Part shown: positions 34,735-45,020 of the stretch, piece after piece
Layout of the letters: every line of letters begins with the position of its first letter
Position numbering within the stretch: position 1 is the stretch's first letter
Source of the DNA: Ehretia macrophylla
Lineage: Eukaryota > Streptophyta > Magnoliopsida > Boraginales > Ehretiaceae
NCBI GenBank assembly: GCA_037974665.1
Contig: CM075780.1
Coordinates: 4,870,501 to 4,934,500 of the forward strand
Direction of reading: 5' to 3'
Length of the DNA: 64,000 bases
Notes under the pieces: model-generated
What the model was told of the DNA's origin: nothing
Seen by the model: the letters and a program-made list of their open reading frames with translations, nothing else
Database searches by the model: none
Made by a program: the position numbers and the translations under genes

Positions 34735-35291
34735 ATTTTCAATTTTTTTTGCCCTGGTTTCGGTTGCCAAGATACTTTATCCACCAAATCTCTATTACCG
34801 ATTCCCACGGAACATTAGGTAAGACAACATCGCTTCACGTAGAGGCTGGGCCCACAAACCGAGGGCGTAGGGTATGTGACCAGGTCTCCGTCGCTCCGAT
34901 GCCCATAGCTTTAGATACGTAAGGAGTTAGGCGGTGCACAGCATACCGTTGCAAAGCTCTCTGAGAGCTCTACGACTGGGGCTGCCTGCTTACTCGCTGT
35001 GCCCATTTTTGGAGCCCAAAATCGAACGTTTTCATCACTTTCAGGCCACTTTTCTTCTTTTGCTCTGTTTTTTCGTCCAGGATAGTACGTCATGAACTGT
35101 TAAAAGGATGAGAACCTGACTCGCTGGACATCAGAGGGCCCTACAACATTTCGATATCACGTCTTGCGAGGATGCTGCGTTGTTGAAGCAGATGGGTTGT
35201 CGTTAATCCCATTGGGTCTTTTGGATGGACCATCTCTCTAGGCTGGACTGTGAACCGTTAACACATAAAGAAATTGTGCCCTCAACATGAC

Positions 35292-35410
35292 GGGTGCAAT
35301 CATACCAGCACTAATGCACCGGATCCCATCAAAACTCCGAAGTTAAGCATGCATGGGCGAGAGTAGTACTAGGATGGGGGACCCCGTGGGAAGTCCTCGT
35401 GTTGCACCCC
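35292..35410 (+). rRNA. 5S rRNA: 5S rRNA gene, copy 48
   Basis: Changes: G7A, G41A, G58A, T62A, T88G, C95G. Two of these are in box A. Confidence 0.94.
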
Positions 35411-35965
35411 CTTTTCAATTTTTTTTGCCCTTGTTAGAGTTGCCAAGATACTTTATCCACCAAATCTCTGTTACCGAATCCCGCGGAACATTAGTCAAGA
35501 CAACATCGCTTCACGTTGAGGCTGGGCCAGCAAACCGAGGGCGTAGGGTTTGTGACTAGGTCTCCGTCGCCGCGGTGCCAATAAATTTTGATCCGTAAGG
35601 AGTAAGGCGCACAGAATACCGTTGCAAAGCTCTTTGAGAGCTCTACGAAGGGGGCAGCCAGCCTGCTCGCTGTGCCCCATTTTGGAGCCCAAAATCGAAC
35701 GTTTTAATCAGTTTCAGGCCACTTTTCTTCTTTTACTCTGTTTTTCCGTTCAGGATCGTACGTCGTGAACTATTAAAAGGATGACAGCCTGACTCGCGGG
35801 ACATCAGAGGGCCCTACAACTTGTCGATATCACGTCTTGCGAGGATGCTGCGTTGTTGAAGCAGATGGGTTGTCGTTAAGCCCATTGTGCCTTTTGAATG
35901 GACCATCTCTCTAGGCTGGGACTGTGAACCGTTAACACATAAAGGAATTGTGCCCTCAACATGAC

Positions 35966-36084
35966 GGGTGTGATCATACCAGCACTAATGCACAGGATCC
36001 CATCAGAACTCCGAAGTTAAGAGTGCTTGGGCGAGAGTAGTACTAGGATGGGTGACCCCCTGGGAAGTCCCCGTGTTGCACCCC
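35966..36084 (+). rRNA. 5S rRNA: 5S rRNA gene, copy 49
   Basis: Changes: C6T, C29A, C57A, T106C. First terminator run is TTT followed by CCAA. C6T, C29A and the short T run are shared with copies 38 and 53. Confidence 0.95.
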
Positions 36085-36644
36085 CTTTCCAATTTTTTTT
36101 GCCCTGCTTAGTGTTGCCAATGTACTTTATCAACCAAAAATCTCTATTACCGAATCCCACGGAACATTAGGCAAGACAACATCGCTTCATGTAGAGGCTG
36201 GACCCGAAAACCGAGGGCGTAGGGTTTGTATCCAGGTCTCCGTCGCTCTGGTGCCCAAAACGTTCGATCCGTAAGAAGTTACGCGGTGCACAGCATACCG
36301 TTGCAAAGCGCTCTGAGAGCTCTACGACAGGGGCAGCCAACCTGCTCGCTGTGCCCTTTTTTGGAGCCGAAAATCGAATGTTTTCATCAGTTTCAGGCCA
36401 CTTTTCTTCTTTTGCTCTGTTTTTCCGTCCCGGATCGTACGTCGTGAACTGTTAAAAGGACGACAACCTGACTCGCGGGACATCAGAGGGCCCTACAACA
36501 TGTCGATATCACGTCTTGCGAGGATGCTGCGTTGTTGAAGCAGATGGGTTGTCGTTAAGCCCATTGGGCCTTTTGGATGGACCATCTCTCAAGGCTGGGA
36601 CTGTGAACCGTTAACACATAAAGGAATTGTGCCCTCAACATGAC

Positions 36645-36763
36645 GGGTGCGATCATACCAGCACTAATTCACCGGATCCCATCAAAACTCTGAAGTTAAG
36701 CGTGCTTGGGCTAGGGTAGTACTAGGATAGGCGACCCCCTGGGAAGTCCTTGTGTTGCACCCC
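36645..36763 (+). rRNA. 5S rRNA: 5S rRNA gene, copy 50
   Basis: Changes: G25T, G41A, C47T, G68T, A71G, G85A, T88C, C107T. The pair G85A/T88C recurs in copy 55. Confidence 0.94.
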
Positions 36764-37321
36764 CTTTTCAATTTTTTTTGCCCTGGTTAGGGTTGCCAAG
36801 AAACTTTATCCACCAAATCTCTATTACCAAATCCCACGGAACATTAGGCGAGACAACATCGCTTCACGTAGAGGCTGGGCCCGTAAACCGAGGGCGTAGG
36901 GTTTGTGACCAGGTCTCCGTCGCTCCGGTGCCCATATCTTTTGGTCCGTAAGGAGTTACGCGGCGCACAACATGCCATTGCAAAGCTCTCTGAGAGCTCT
37001 ACGATGGGGGCAGCCAGCTTGCTCGCTATGCCCGTTTTTTGTGCCCAAAATTTAACATTTTCATCAGTTTCAGGCCACTTTTCTTCATTTGCTCTGTTTT
37101 TCCGTCCCGGATCGTACGTCGTGAACTGTTAAACGGACGACAACTTGACTCACGAGACATCAGAGGGCCCTACAACTTGTCGATATCAGGTCTTGCGAGG
37201 ATGCTGCGTTGTTGAAGCAGATGGGTTGTCGTTAAGCCCATTGGGCCTTTTGAATGGGCCATCTCTCTAGGCTGGGACTGTGAACCGTTAACACGTAAAT
37301 GAATTGTGCCTTCAACATGAC

Positions 37322-37440
37322 GGGTGCGATCATACCAGCAATAATGCACCGGATCCCATCAAAACTCCGAAGTTAAGCGTGCTTGGGCGAGAGTAGTACT
37401 AGGATGGGTGAACCCCTGGGAAGTCCATGTGTTGCACCCC
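37322..37440 (+). rRNA. 5S rRNA: 5S rRNA gene, copy 51
   Basis: Changes: C20A, G41A, C91A, T106A, C107T. Promoter box is CGTAAATG. Confidence 0.95.
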
Positions 37441-37997
37441 ATTTTCAATTTTTTTTGCCCTGGTTAGGGTTGCCAAGATACTTTATCCACCAAATCTCTA
37501 TTACCGATTCCCACGGAACATTAGGCAAGACAACGTCGCTTCACGTAGAGGCTGGGCCACAAACCGAGGGCGTAGGGTTTGTGACCAGGTCTCCGTCGCT
37601 CCGGTGCCCATAACTTTTGATCCGTAAGGAGTTACGCGGCACACAGCATACCGTTGCAAAGCACTCTGAGAGCTCTACGATGGGGGCTGCCAGCTTGCTC
37701 GCTTTGCCCATTTTTGGAGCCCAAAATCGAACGTTTTCATCAGTTTCAGGCCACGTTTCTTCTTTTGCTCTGTTTTTCCGTCGCAGATAGTACCTTGTAA
37801 ACTGTTAAAAGGACGACAACCTGACTCGCAGGACATCAGAGGGCCATACAACATGTCGATATCACATCTTGCGAGTATGCTGCGTTGTTGAAGCAGATGG
37901 GCTGTCGTTAAGCCCATTGGGCCTTTTGGATGGACCATCTCTCTAGGCTGGGACTGTGAACCGTTAACACATAAAGGAATTGTGCCCTCAACATGAC

Positions 37998-38115
37998 AGG
38001 TGCGATCATACCAGCACTAATGCACCGGATCCCATCAAAACTCCGAAGTTAAGCGTGCTTGGGCGAGAGTAGTACTAGGATGGGGGACCCTTAGGAAGTC
38101 CTCGTGTTGCACCCC
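37998..38115 (+). rRNA. 5S rRNA: 5S rRNA gene, copy 52 (1-nt deletion)
   Basis: 118 nt: GACCCTTAGG replaces GACCCCCTGGG, so one C is lost with two further changes. Also G1A, G41A, T88G. Its spacer has lost about 101 bp at 38272. Confidence 0.93.
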
Positions 38116-38573
38116 CTTTTCAATTTTTTTTGCCCTGGTTAGAGTTGCCAAGATACTTTATCCACCAAATCTCTGTTACTGAATCCCACGGAACATTAGG
38201 CAAGACAACATCCCTTGACGTAGAGGCCGGGCCCGTAAACCGAGGGCGTAGGGTTTGTGACCAGGTCTCCGTGCTCGTTGTGCCCCATTTTGGAGCCCAA
38301 AATCGAAAGTTATCAACAGTTTCAGGCCACTTTTCTTCTTTTACTCTATTTTTACGTCCTAGATCGTACGTCGTGAACTGTTAAAAGGATGACGGACTGA
38401 CTCGCTGGACATCAGAGGGCCCTACAACTTGTCGATATCATGTCTTGCGAGGATCCTGCGTTGTTGAAGCAGATGGGTTGTCGTTAAGCCCATTGGGCCT
38501 TTTGAATGGGCCATCTCTCTAGGCTGGGACTGTGAGCCGTTAACACGTAAAGGAGTTGTGCCCTCAACATGAT

Positions 38574-38692
38574 GGGTGTGATCATACCAGCACTAATGCA
38601 CAGGATCCCATCAGAACTCCGAAGTTAAGCGTGCTTGGGCGAGAGTAGTACTAGGGTGAGTGACCACCTGGGAAGTCCTCATGTTGCACCCC
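38574..38692 (+). rRNA. 5S rRNA: 5S rRNA gene, copy 53
   Basis: Changes: C6T, C29A, A83G, G86A, C93A, G108A; T at -1. First terminator run is TTT. The box C region is altered at three bases. Confidence 0.94.
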
Positions 38693-39252
38693 CTTTCCAA
38701 TTTTTTTTGCCCTGGTTAGTGTTGCCAAGATACTTTATCTACCAAAAATCTCTATTACCGAATTCCACGGAACATTAGGCAAGACAACATCGCTTCATGT
38801 AGAGGCTGGACCGGCAAACCGAGGGCGTAGGGTTTGTGACCAGGTCTCCGTCGCTCTGGTACCCATAACTTTTGATCCGTAAGGAGTTACGCGGAGCACA
38901 GCATACCGTTGCAAAGCTCTCTGAGAGCTCTACGACAGGGGCAGCCAGCCTGCTCATTGTGCCCTTTTTTGCAGCCCAAAATCGAACGTTTTCATCAGTT
39001 TCAGGCCACTTTTCTTCTTTTGCTCTGTTTTTCGGTCCCGGATCGTACGTCGTGAACTGTTAAAAGGACGACAACCTTACTCGCGGGACATCAGAGGGCC
39101 CTACAACATGTCGATATCACGTCTTGCTAGGATGCTGCATTGTTGAAGCAGATGGGTTGTCGTTAAGCCCATTGAGCCTTTTGGATGGACCATTTCTCAA
39201 GGCTGGGACTGTGAACCGTAAACACATAAAGGAATTGTGCCCTCAACATGAC

Positions 39253-39371
39253 GGGTGCGATCATACCAGCACTAATGCACCGGATCTCATCAAACCTCCG
39301 AAGTTAAGCGTGCTTGGGCGAGAGTAGTACTAGGATAGGGGACCCCCTGGGAAGTCCTCGTGTTGTACCCC
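39253..39371 (+). rRNA. 5S rRNA: 5S rRNA gene, copy 54
   Basis: Changes: C35T, G41A, A43C, G85A, T88G, C114T. The following spacer is nearly identical to that after copy 55. Confidence 0.95.
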
Positions 39372-39929
39372 CTTTTCAATTTTTTTTGCCCTGGTTAGGG
39401 TTGCCAAGATACTTTATCCACCAAATCTCTATTACCGAATCCCACGGAACATTAGGCAAGACAACATCGCTTCACGTAGAGGCTGGGCCCGCAAACCGAG
39501 GGCGTAGGGTTTGTGACCAGGTATCCGTCACTCCGGTGCCCATAACTTTTGATCCGTAAGGAGTTACGCGGCGCACAGCATGCTGTTGCAAAGCTCTCTG
39601 AGAGCTCTACGACGGGGGCAGCCTGCTTGCTCGCTATGCCCGTTTTTGGAGCACAAAATTGAACGTTTTCATCAGTTTCAGGCCACTTTTCTTCTTTTGC
39701 TCGGTTTTTTCATCCCGGATCGTACGTCGTGAACAGTTAAAAGGACGACAACCTGACTCGCTGGACATCAGAGGGCCCTACAACATGTCGATATCACGTC
39801 TTGCGAGGAAGCTGCGTTGTTGATGCAGATGGGTTGTCGTTAAGCCCATTGGGCCTTTTGGATGGACCATCTATCAAGGCTGGGACTGTGAACCGTTAAC
39901 ACATAAATGAATTGTGTCCTCAACATGAC

Positions 39930-40048
39930 GGGTGCGATCATACCAGCACTAATGCACCGGATCCCATCAAAAGTCCGAAGTTAAGCGTGCTTGGGCGAGA
40001 TTAGTACTAGGATAGGCGACCCCCTGGGAAGTCCTTATGTTGCACCCC
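39930..40048 (+). rRNA. 5S rRNA: 5S rRNA gene, copy 55
   Basis: Changes: G41A, C44G, G72T, G85A, T88C, C107T, G108A. Confidence 0.94.
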
Positions 40049-40606
40049 CTTTTCAATTTTTTTTGCCCTGGTTAGGGTTGCCAAGATACTTTATCCACCA
40101 AATCTCTATTACCGAATCCCACGGAACATTAGGCAAGACAACATCGCTTCACGTAGAGGCTGGGCCCGCAAACCGAGGGCATAGGGTTTGTGACCAGGTA
40201 TCCGTCACTCCGGTGCCCATAACTTTTGATTCGTAAGGAGTTACGCGGCGCACAGCATGCTGTTGCAAAGCTCTCTGAGAGCTCTACGACGGGGGCAGCC
40301 TGCTTGCTTGCTATGCCCATTTTTGGAGCACAAAATTGAACGTTTTCATCAGTTTCAGGCCACTTTTCTTCTTTTGCTCTGTTTTTCCGTCCTGGATCGT
40401 ACGTCGTGAACAGTTAAAATGACAACAACCTGACTCGCTGGACATCAGAGGGCCCTACAACATGTCGATATCACGTCTTGCGAGGAAGCTGCGTTGTTGA
40501 AGCAGATGGGTTGTCGTTAAGCCCATTTGGCCTTTTGGATGGACCATCTCTCTAGGCTGGGACTGTGGACCGTTAACATATAATGGAATTGTGCCCTCAA
40601 CAAGAC

Positions 40607-40725
40607 GGTTGCGATCATACCAGCACTAATGCACCAGATCCCATCAAAACTACGAAGTTAATGGTGTTTGGGCGAGAGTAGTACTAGGATGGGTGACCCC
40701 CTGGGAAGTCCTCGTGTTGCACCCC
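40607..40725 (+). rRNA. 5S rRNA: 5S rRNA gene, copy 56
   Basis: Changes: G3T, G30A, G41A, C46A, G56T, C57G, C61T. Three neighbouring box A bases are altered, so TFIIIA/TFIIIC recognition is probably impaired. Confidence 0.94.
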
Positions 40726-41202
40726 CTTTTCAATTTTTTTTGCCCTTGTTAGGGTTGCAAAGATACTTTATCCACAAAATCTCTATTACCGAATCCCACA
40801 GAACATTAGGCAAGACAACATTGCTTCACATAGAGGCTGGGCCCGCAAACCGAGGGCGTAGGGTTTGTGACCAGGTCTCTGTCGCTCCGGTGCCCATAAC
40901 TTTTGATTCGTAAGGAGTTACGTGGCGCACAGCGTACCGTTGCAACGCTCTCTGAGAGCTCTACGATGGGGGCAGCCACTTGCTCGCTGTGTCAGTTTTT
41001 GGAGCCCAAAATAGAACGTTTTCATCAGTTTCATGCCACTTTTCTTATTTTGCTCTTTTTTTTCGTCCCGGATTGTACGTCGTGAACTGTTAAAAGGACG
41101 ACAACCTGACTTGCAGGACATTAGGGGGCCCTACAACGTGTCTATATCACGTCTTGTGAGGATGCTGCGTTGTTGGAGCAGATGGGTTGTCGTTAAGCCC
41201 AT

Positions 41203-41221
41203 TGGGCCTTTTGAATGGGCC
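41203..41221 (+). promoter_or_regulatory. Paired TGGGCC motifs upstream of 5S (shown in unit 57)
   Basis: Two TGGGCC hexamers lie 13 bases apart, about 75 and 62 bases upstream of where a 5S gene would normally start. TGGGCC matches the site II element known from promoters of plant ribosomal-protein and cell-cycle genes. Whether it acts on the Pol III genes here is unproven. The pair also forms part of a GCCCATT...AATGGGC inverted repeat. Confidence 0.45.
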
Positions 41222-41282
41222 ATCTCTCTAGGCTGGGACTGTGAACTGTTAACACATAAAGGAATTGTGCCCTCAACATGAC

Positions 41283-41401
41283 GGGTGCGATCATACCAGC
41301 ACTAATGCACTGGATCCCATCAAAACTCCGAAGTTAAGCGTGCTTAGGCGAGAGTAGTACTAGGATGGGTGACCCCGTGGGAAGTCCTCGTGTTGCACCC
41401 C
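41283..41401 (+). rRNA. 5S rRNA: 5S rRNA gene, copy 57
   Basis: Changes: C29T, G41A, G64A, C95G. Last gene before the LARD, which is inserted 442 bp downstream in its spacer. Confidence 0.95.
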
Positions 41402-41838
41402 CTTTTCAATTTTTTTTTGCCCTGGTTAGGGTTGCCATGATACTTTATCCACCAAATCTCTATTACCGAATCCCATGGAACATTAGGCAAGACAACATCG
41501 CTTAACGTAGAGGCTGGGCCCGCAAACCGAGGGCGTAGGGTTTGTGACCAGGTCTCCGTCGATCCGGTGCCCATAACTTTTGATCCGTAAGGAATTACGC
41601 GGCGCACAGCATACCGTTGCAAAGCTCTCTGAGAGCTCTACGACGGGGGCGGTTAGCTTGCTCGCTGTGCCCGTTTTTGGAGCCCAAAATTGAACGTTTT
41701 CATCAGTTTCAGGCCACTTTTCTTCTTTTGCTCTGTTTTTCCGTCCCGGATCGTACGTCGTGAACTGTTAAAAGGACGACAACCTGACTCGCAGGACATC
41801 AGATGGCCCTACAACGTGTCGATATCACATCTTGCAAG

Positions 41839-41843
41839 CATGC
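41839..41843 (+). repeat. Target site duplication of the LARD, left (CATGC)
   Basis: The five bases before the LARD read CATGC and those after it GATGC (54883-54887). Four of five agree. GATGC is the normal spacer sequence, and the G-to-C change also occurs in intact units such as 42 and 45. Confidence 0.75.
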
Positions 41844-41864
41844 TGTGAGGCCCGACCCCGAATA

Positions 41865-41976
41865 ATGTGTCCTACCTCAATTTGCACGCCTTAGACCTAA
41901 AATTATATGACCGACCTTGGATTACGTGCCCTGTCTTGGTTTTCATGCATTATACATGCCTTAACCTAGAATTGTG
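41865..41976 (+). repeat. Degenerate minisatellite, left LTR, first part
   Basis: Start of the same CGTGC/ACCTTG repeat tract as in the other LTRs. The nested element landed inside it. Confidence 0.55.
41972..41976 (+). repeat. Target site duplication TTGTG, left of the nested element
   Basis: The uninterrupted right LTR reads AGAATTGTGTGCCCTAATCC. Here the insertion follows TTGTG, which is repeated at 44685. Confidence 0.92.
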
Positions 41977-42544
41977 TGTAACACCCCGATCCCTCTCGAG
42001 ACCGGGAGTTCTATCAATCAATCTAATCACAACCCAAATCCAAACCCGGGCAAATTTTTTTGGGGAAACGGATGGAGTCTCCCCTGTTTCTAGGCAAAAA
42101 AGCAAACATGCGATAGCATAGAAGTGGACCAATACCATGTCCAACCATTCAATCACCTCAAGGCCATCCGAGCCTTGGTTCACAACATGTAAATCACAAG
42201 TAAATATACATACATGCTTAGCAATTAAACTACACCAACCTATTGCATAAAGTAGACTATCATGACTTTCTATCTTTTTCCTTTGTCATTACAAACATAC
42301 ATTGAAATTAAGCTACATTAACTAAATACATGATCTAACTTATCAAACCACCTCCACAATCTAATGAAACTTAAATTACATCCCTTTTGACATTAAATAC
42401 ATATAATACATAAATGCATACATCTTTACAACTTTGACAACTCAAGTCACATAGGCACGCAAGACAACTCTTCAAGCACGGACTTTCACGAAATCACGAA
42501 CTTTCCAGCTAACATGGCATTTCCTGAAATGTGGTGGTGAGGAG

Positions 42545-42569
42545 TGAGTATACACAACACGTATACTCA
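42545..42569. repeat. Perfect inverted repeat TGAGTATAC / GTATACTCA
   Basis: Nine-base arms around a seven-base loop in the nested element. It would form a stable hairpin on either strand. Its role is not known. Confidence 0.8.
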
Positions 42570-43150
42570 GTGAGGGCGAGACAGATATCGAGGTAAAGAG
42601 GAAGAAGATCGTGCAATGCAAATAGGTACAGTTAAGCAATACAATCAATAAAAGGCATTCAATATAAACAACAATACAATAAACAATTAAGAAAAGCATT
42701 AACACAACCAATCAAAGCTATACCACACTTTGAAGGTTGTGGTTCACTCGAGCGAGTAATGTACCGATCACGATTCTGATGACATTAACGATGACGCGCC
42801 GGCCCAAACCACCTTATAACACCAGTTTGGAATACCCCGGAAGTATCCATCAATCTATGACCCAAAGCTCCCTGGGAGGCAACCCAAGCAGGAAGAGGGA
42901 ATAGCTACGGAGCTAGAGCAACCAACACTGGCAACCCGAGGCTACCCAGAGAGGCCCATCACTCACGTGCGAGACACTATGCAATGCAAGACTCGATACA
43001 AGGCGATAAACGAGCGATATCAAGCATTCTCAACAATTGATAAACATTTCAATCAATAATCAACTCTAACAAGCGTAATAAGCATTAACAAACATTTGCA
43101 ATCACACAAGTAACAAGAATAACACCAACTAACATTATCAAGCAATAACA

Positions 43151-43250
43151 AGTATTCTATAGGCATTATAAGCATTCTATAAGCAATATAAACATTCTTT
43201 TAGCATTACATTCATTCTATAAGCATCATAAACATTCTATAAGCAACATA
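43151..43250. repeat. Five tandem copies of a 20-bp repeat
   Basis: Consensus AACATTCTATAAGCAATATA, repeated five times in exact 20-base register with a few substitutions per copy. Confidence 0.85.
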
Positions 43251-44684
43251 CTATGAAATCACACAAAATTCCAAAAATGACCCCAACTTACAAAACGCTA
43301 CTACTTTCAAACGAGCCACGAGCTTTGGAAACCGACTTCACCAATCCTCCTAGGTTACCATAAGGCACGTCTAAAGACCCCGAAACCCTACTTTACCCTA
43401 GAATTCACGCAAAGTCCCGATTTCCCCCTTTGCTCGTTTGAACTACAACTATATCAACCAAACACCCAACCAATGCCATAATTGCATCAAAAGTGCTTCC
43501 ATGACCTCCTGAAACAATGCCAACACGCAAAATGAGAAAACTCCAAACTCGACCTAAACGACCCCAACTTTCACTAAGCCATTTTTCTCCGTTTTTCTAT
43601 TACACATTCCAATTAAACCACACATTTAGGCATTCTAGCATATCTAGCACATTTCTACATCAACGGACAGCATAATGGAGCAACTTCATCATTTCAAGGG
43701 TTTACTATTCACAAAATACTATTCAACAACCAATTTAAATTGCAATCTCAACATTTAACCGCATAAAATGTTAAAAAGCTATAAATACATGTTCTACAAT
43801 CAACAAGGAACATTCTTTAAGCAACAAAATGATTAAAACAACAATCTACGCATAAAATCCAAAAATCAAAGTTTAGATACAAATATTTCAAATGTGCAAA
43901 TAACGATGAAACCCTCACCTTAGACGCTCCTAGACTCTAGGAAAACCTCGTAGAGTGCCTCGGAAACCACCCCGCACAAGCCCACGCAAAGAATCCAAGA
44001 TTTGAAGTTGAGATTTTCTTTTTTTTTTCCCTTGTTTTTTTGGGCCCTTTTGTTTTCTGTTTCAGCTCTGAATTTTTTTTTGTTGCTATTTTAGGCTATT
44101 AAAAAGGGCACAAGGTCAAAATGGTCAATCCTCTTGGTCAAAGCTCACTTAAGTTGGTCAAACTAGCTTATTTTATGCATTTTTAGGCTAAAACAACTAA
44201 GGAAACATCAATTCTAGCTAACAACAATTAAATTATAAAATTTAAGGCACTAAACTACTAGTTTCACTATTTGCTGAGGACTCGAATTCATTTCCTAACT
44301 ATCTCTCTCGATATGCAATGCATGTTGCGACAACAAGGAAGTAACAATTAATTCTCAAAGAATCTAAGAAATATATCATTTTTGGAAAGCATCATAGTTT
44401 AAAATTTACTCCGTCACGGAGCTACTTTTCATTTAATTGAAATCCGAGCATTTAAGTGCAAGAAAACTAAAACCGATTGACATAAATATGAAATGTAGGT
44501 GATATTCCGTTAAAATAATTAACTCAAGTATTATTTTAATTACTTCCAAAAGAAATATGAAAATAAAGCTACAATTAAATGTTTAACCAAAAATAAACAC
44601 ATAATTCAATGCTAACATTTAAGATAACACTTAATTAAATGCAATTAAATGCCATTAAATGCATGCCGGGTTCGGGTTATCACA

Positions 44685-44689
44685 TTGTG
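44685..44689 (+). repeat. Target site duplication TTGTG, right of the nested element
   Basis: Matches 41972-41976, and the LTR sequence resumes exactly as in the right LTR. Confidence 0.92.
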
Positions 44690-45020
44690 TGCCCTAATCC
44701 TTGATATACGTGCGATACCTACATAAACATGCCATGACCTTAATTTATGTGTGAGAACTTGATTTGCATGTGTCTCTTCGTTTCGTGTGCATTAACCTTG
44801 AACTTCGTGCTTTAACCTAGGTTTAAGAGTCGTGTCTTGAATTATGTGCATTGCATTGAATTACGTGCCTTATTTTGATCTACGTTCATTCACCTAGGGT
44901 TGCGTGTGTTAGCATTAGAATCCGTGCACTTATCTTGAAGTATGTGCCTTAGTCTTGAAATACATGTTGTACCTCGTAGTTCGTGTCTACCTCGTAATTC
45001 GTGTCCTAGACCTAGGAATC
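44690..45020 (+). repeat. Degenerate minisatellite, left LTR, second part
   Basis: Continuation of the CGTGC-type repeat tract after the nested insertion, up to the start of the A-rich stretch at about 45040. Confidence 0.55.

Larger units (their letters stand above)
7990..41843 (+). repeat. 5S rDNA tandem array, segment 2 (copies 8-57)
   Basis: Fifty 5S units lie between the two LTR insertions. The first bases complete the spacer of copy 7, and the last belong to the spacer of copy 57. Most units are 675-679 bp. Exceptions are units 14 (665), 16 (606), 38 (648), 45 (510) and 52 (576), which carry spacer deletions. Groups of units repeat as blocks: shared private variants link units 22-27 with 30-34, units 34-37 with 39-42, and units 42-44 with 45-47. 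Copies 40-57 mostly carry A at base 41, unlike the rest of the array. The spacers hold no gene that I can see. Confidence 0.97.
41977..44684 (-). mobile_element. Nested LTR-type element, probably a solo LTR
   Basis: 2708 bp with ends TGTAACACCC and GGTTATCACA and a perfect five-base target duplication. No copy of either end recurs inside, and I see no primer binding site, so it is probably a solo LTR. On the minus strand it would begin TGTGATAACCCG and end CGGGGTGTTACA, the usual polarity of plant Ty3/gypsy LTRs; I infer minus from this. Unlike the LARD LTR, it is a separate family. It holds a five-copy 20-bp minisatellite, a 9-base inverted repeat, a TATAAGG on the minus strand at 42813-42819, and long T runs near 44020. 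No coding sequence is recognisable. Confidence 0.75.

Noticed and set aside
43990..44090. T-rich runs in the nested element as Pol III terminators or a poly-A tail
   Set aside because: They lie inside a TG...CA element with an LTR-type target duplication. No Pol III promoter precedes them, and the element does not end in poly-A.
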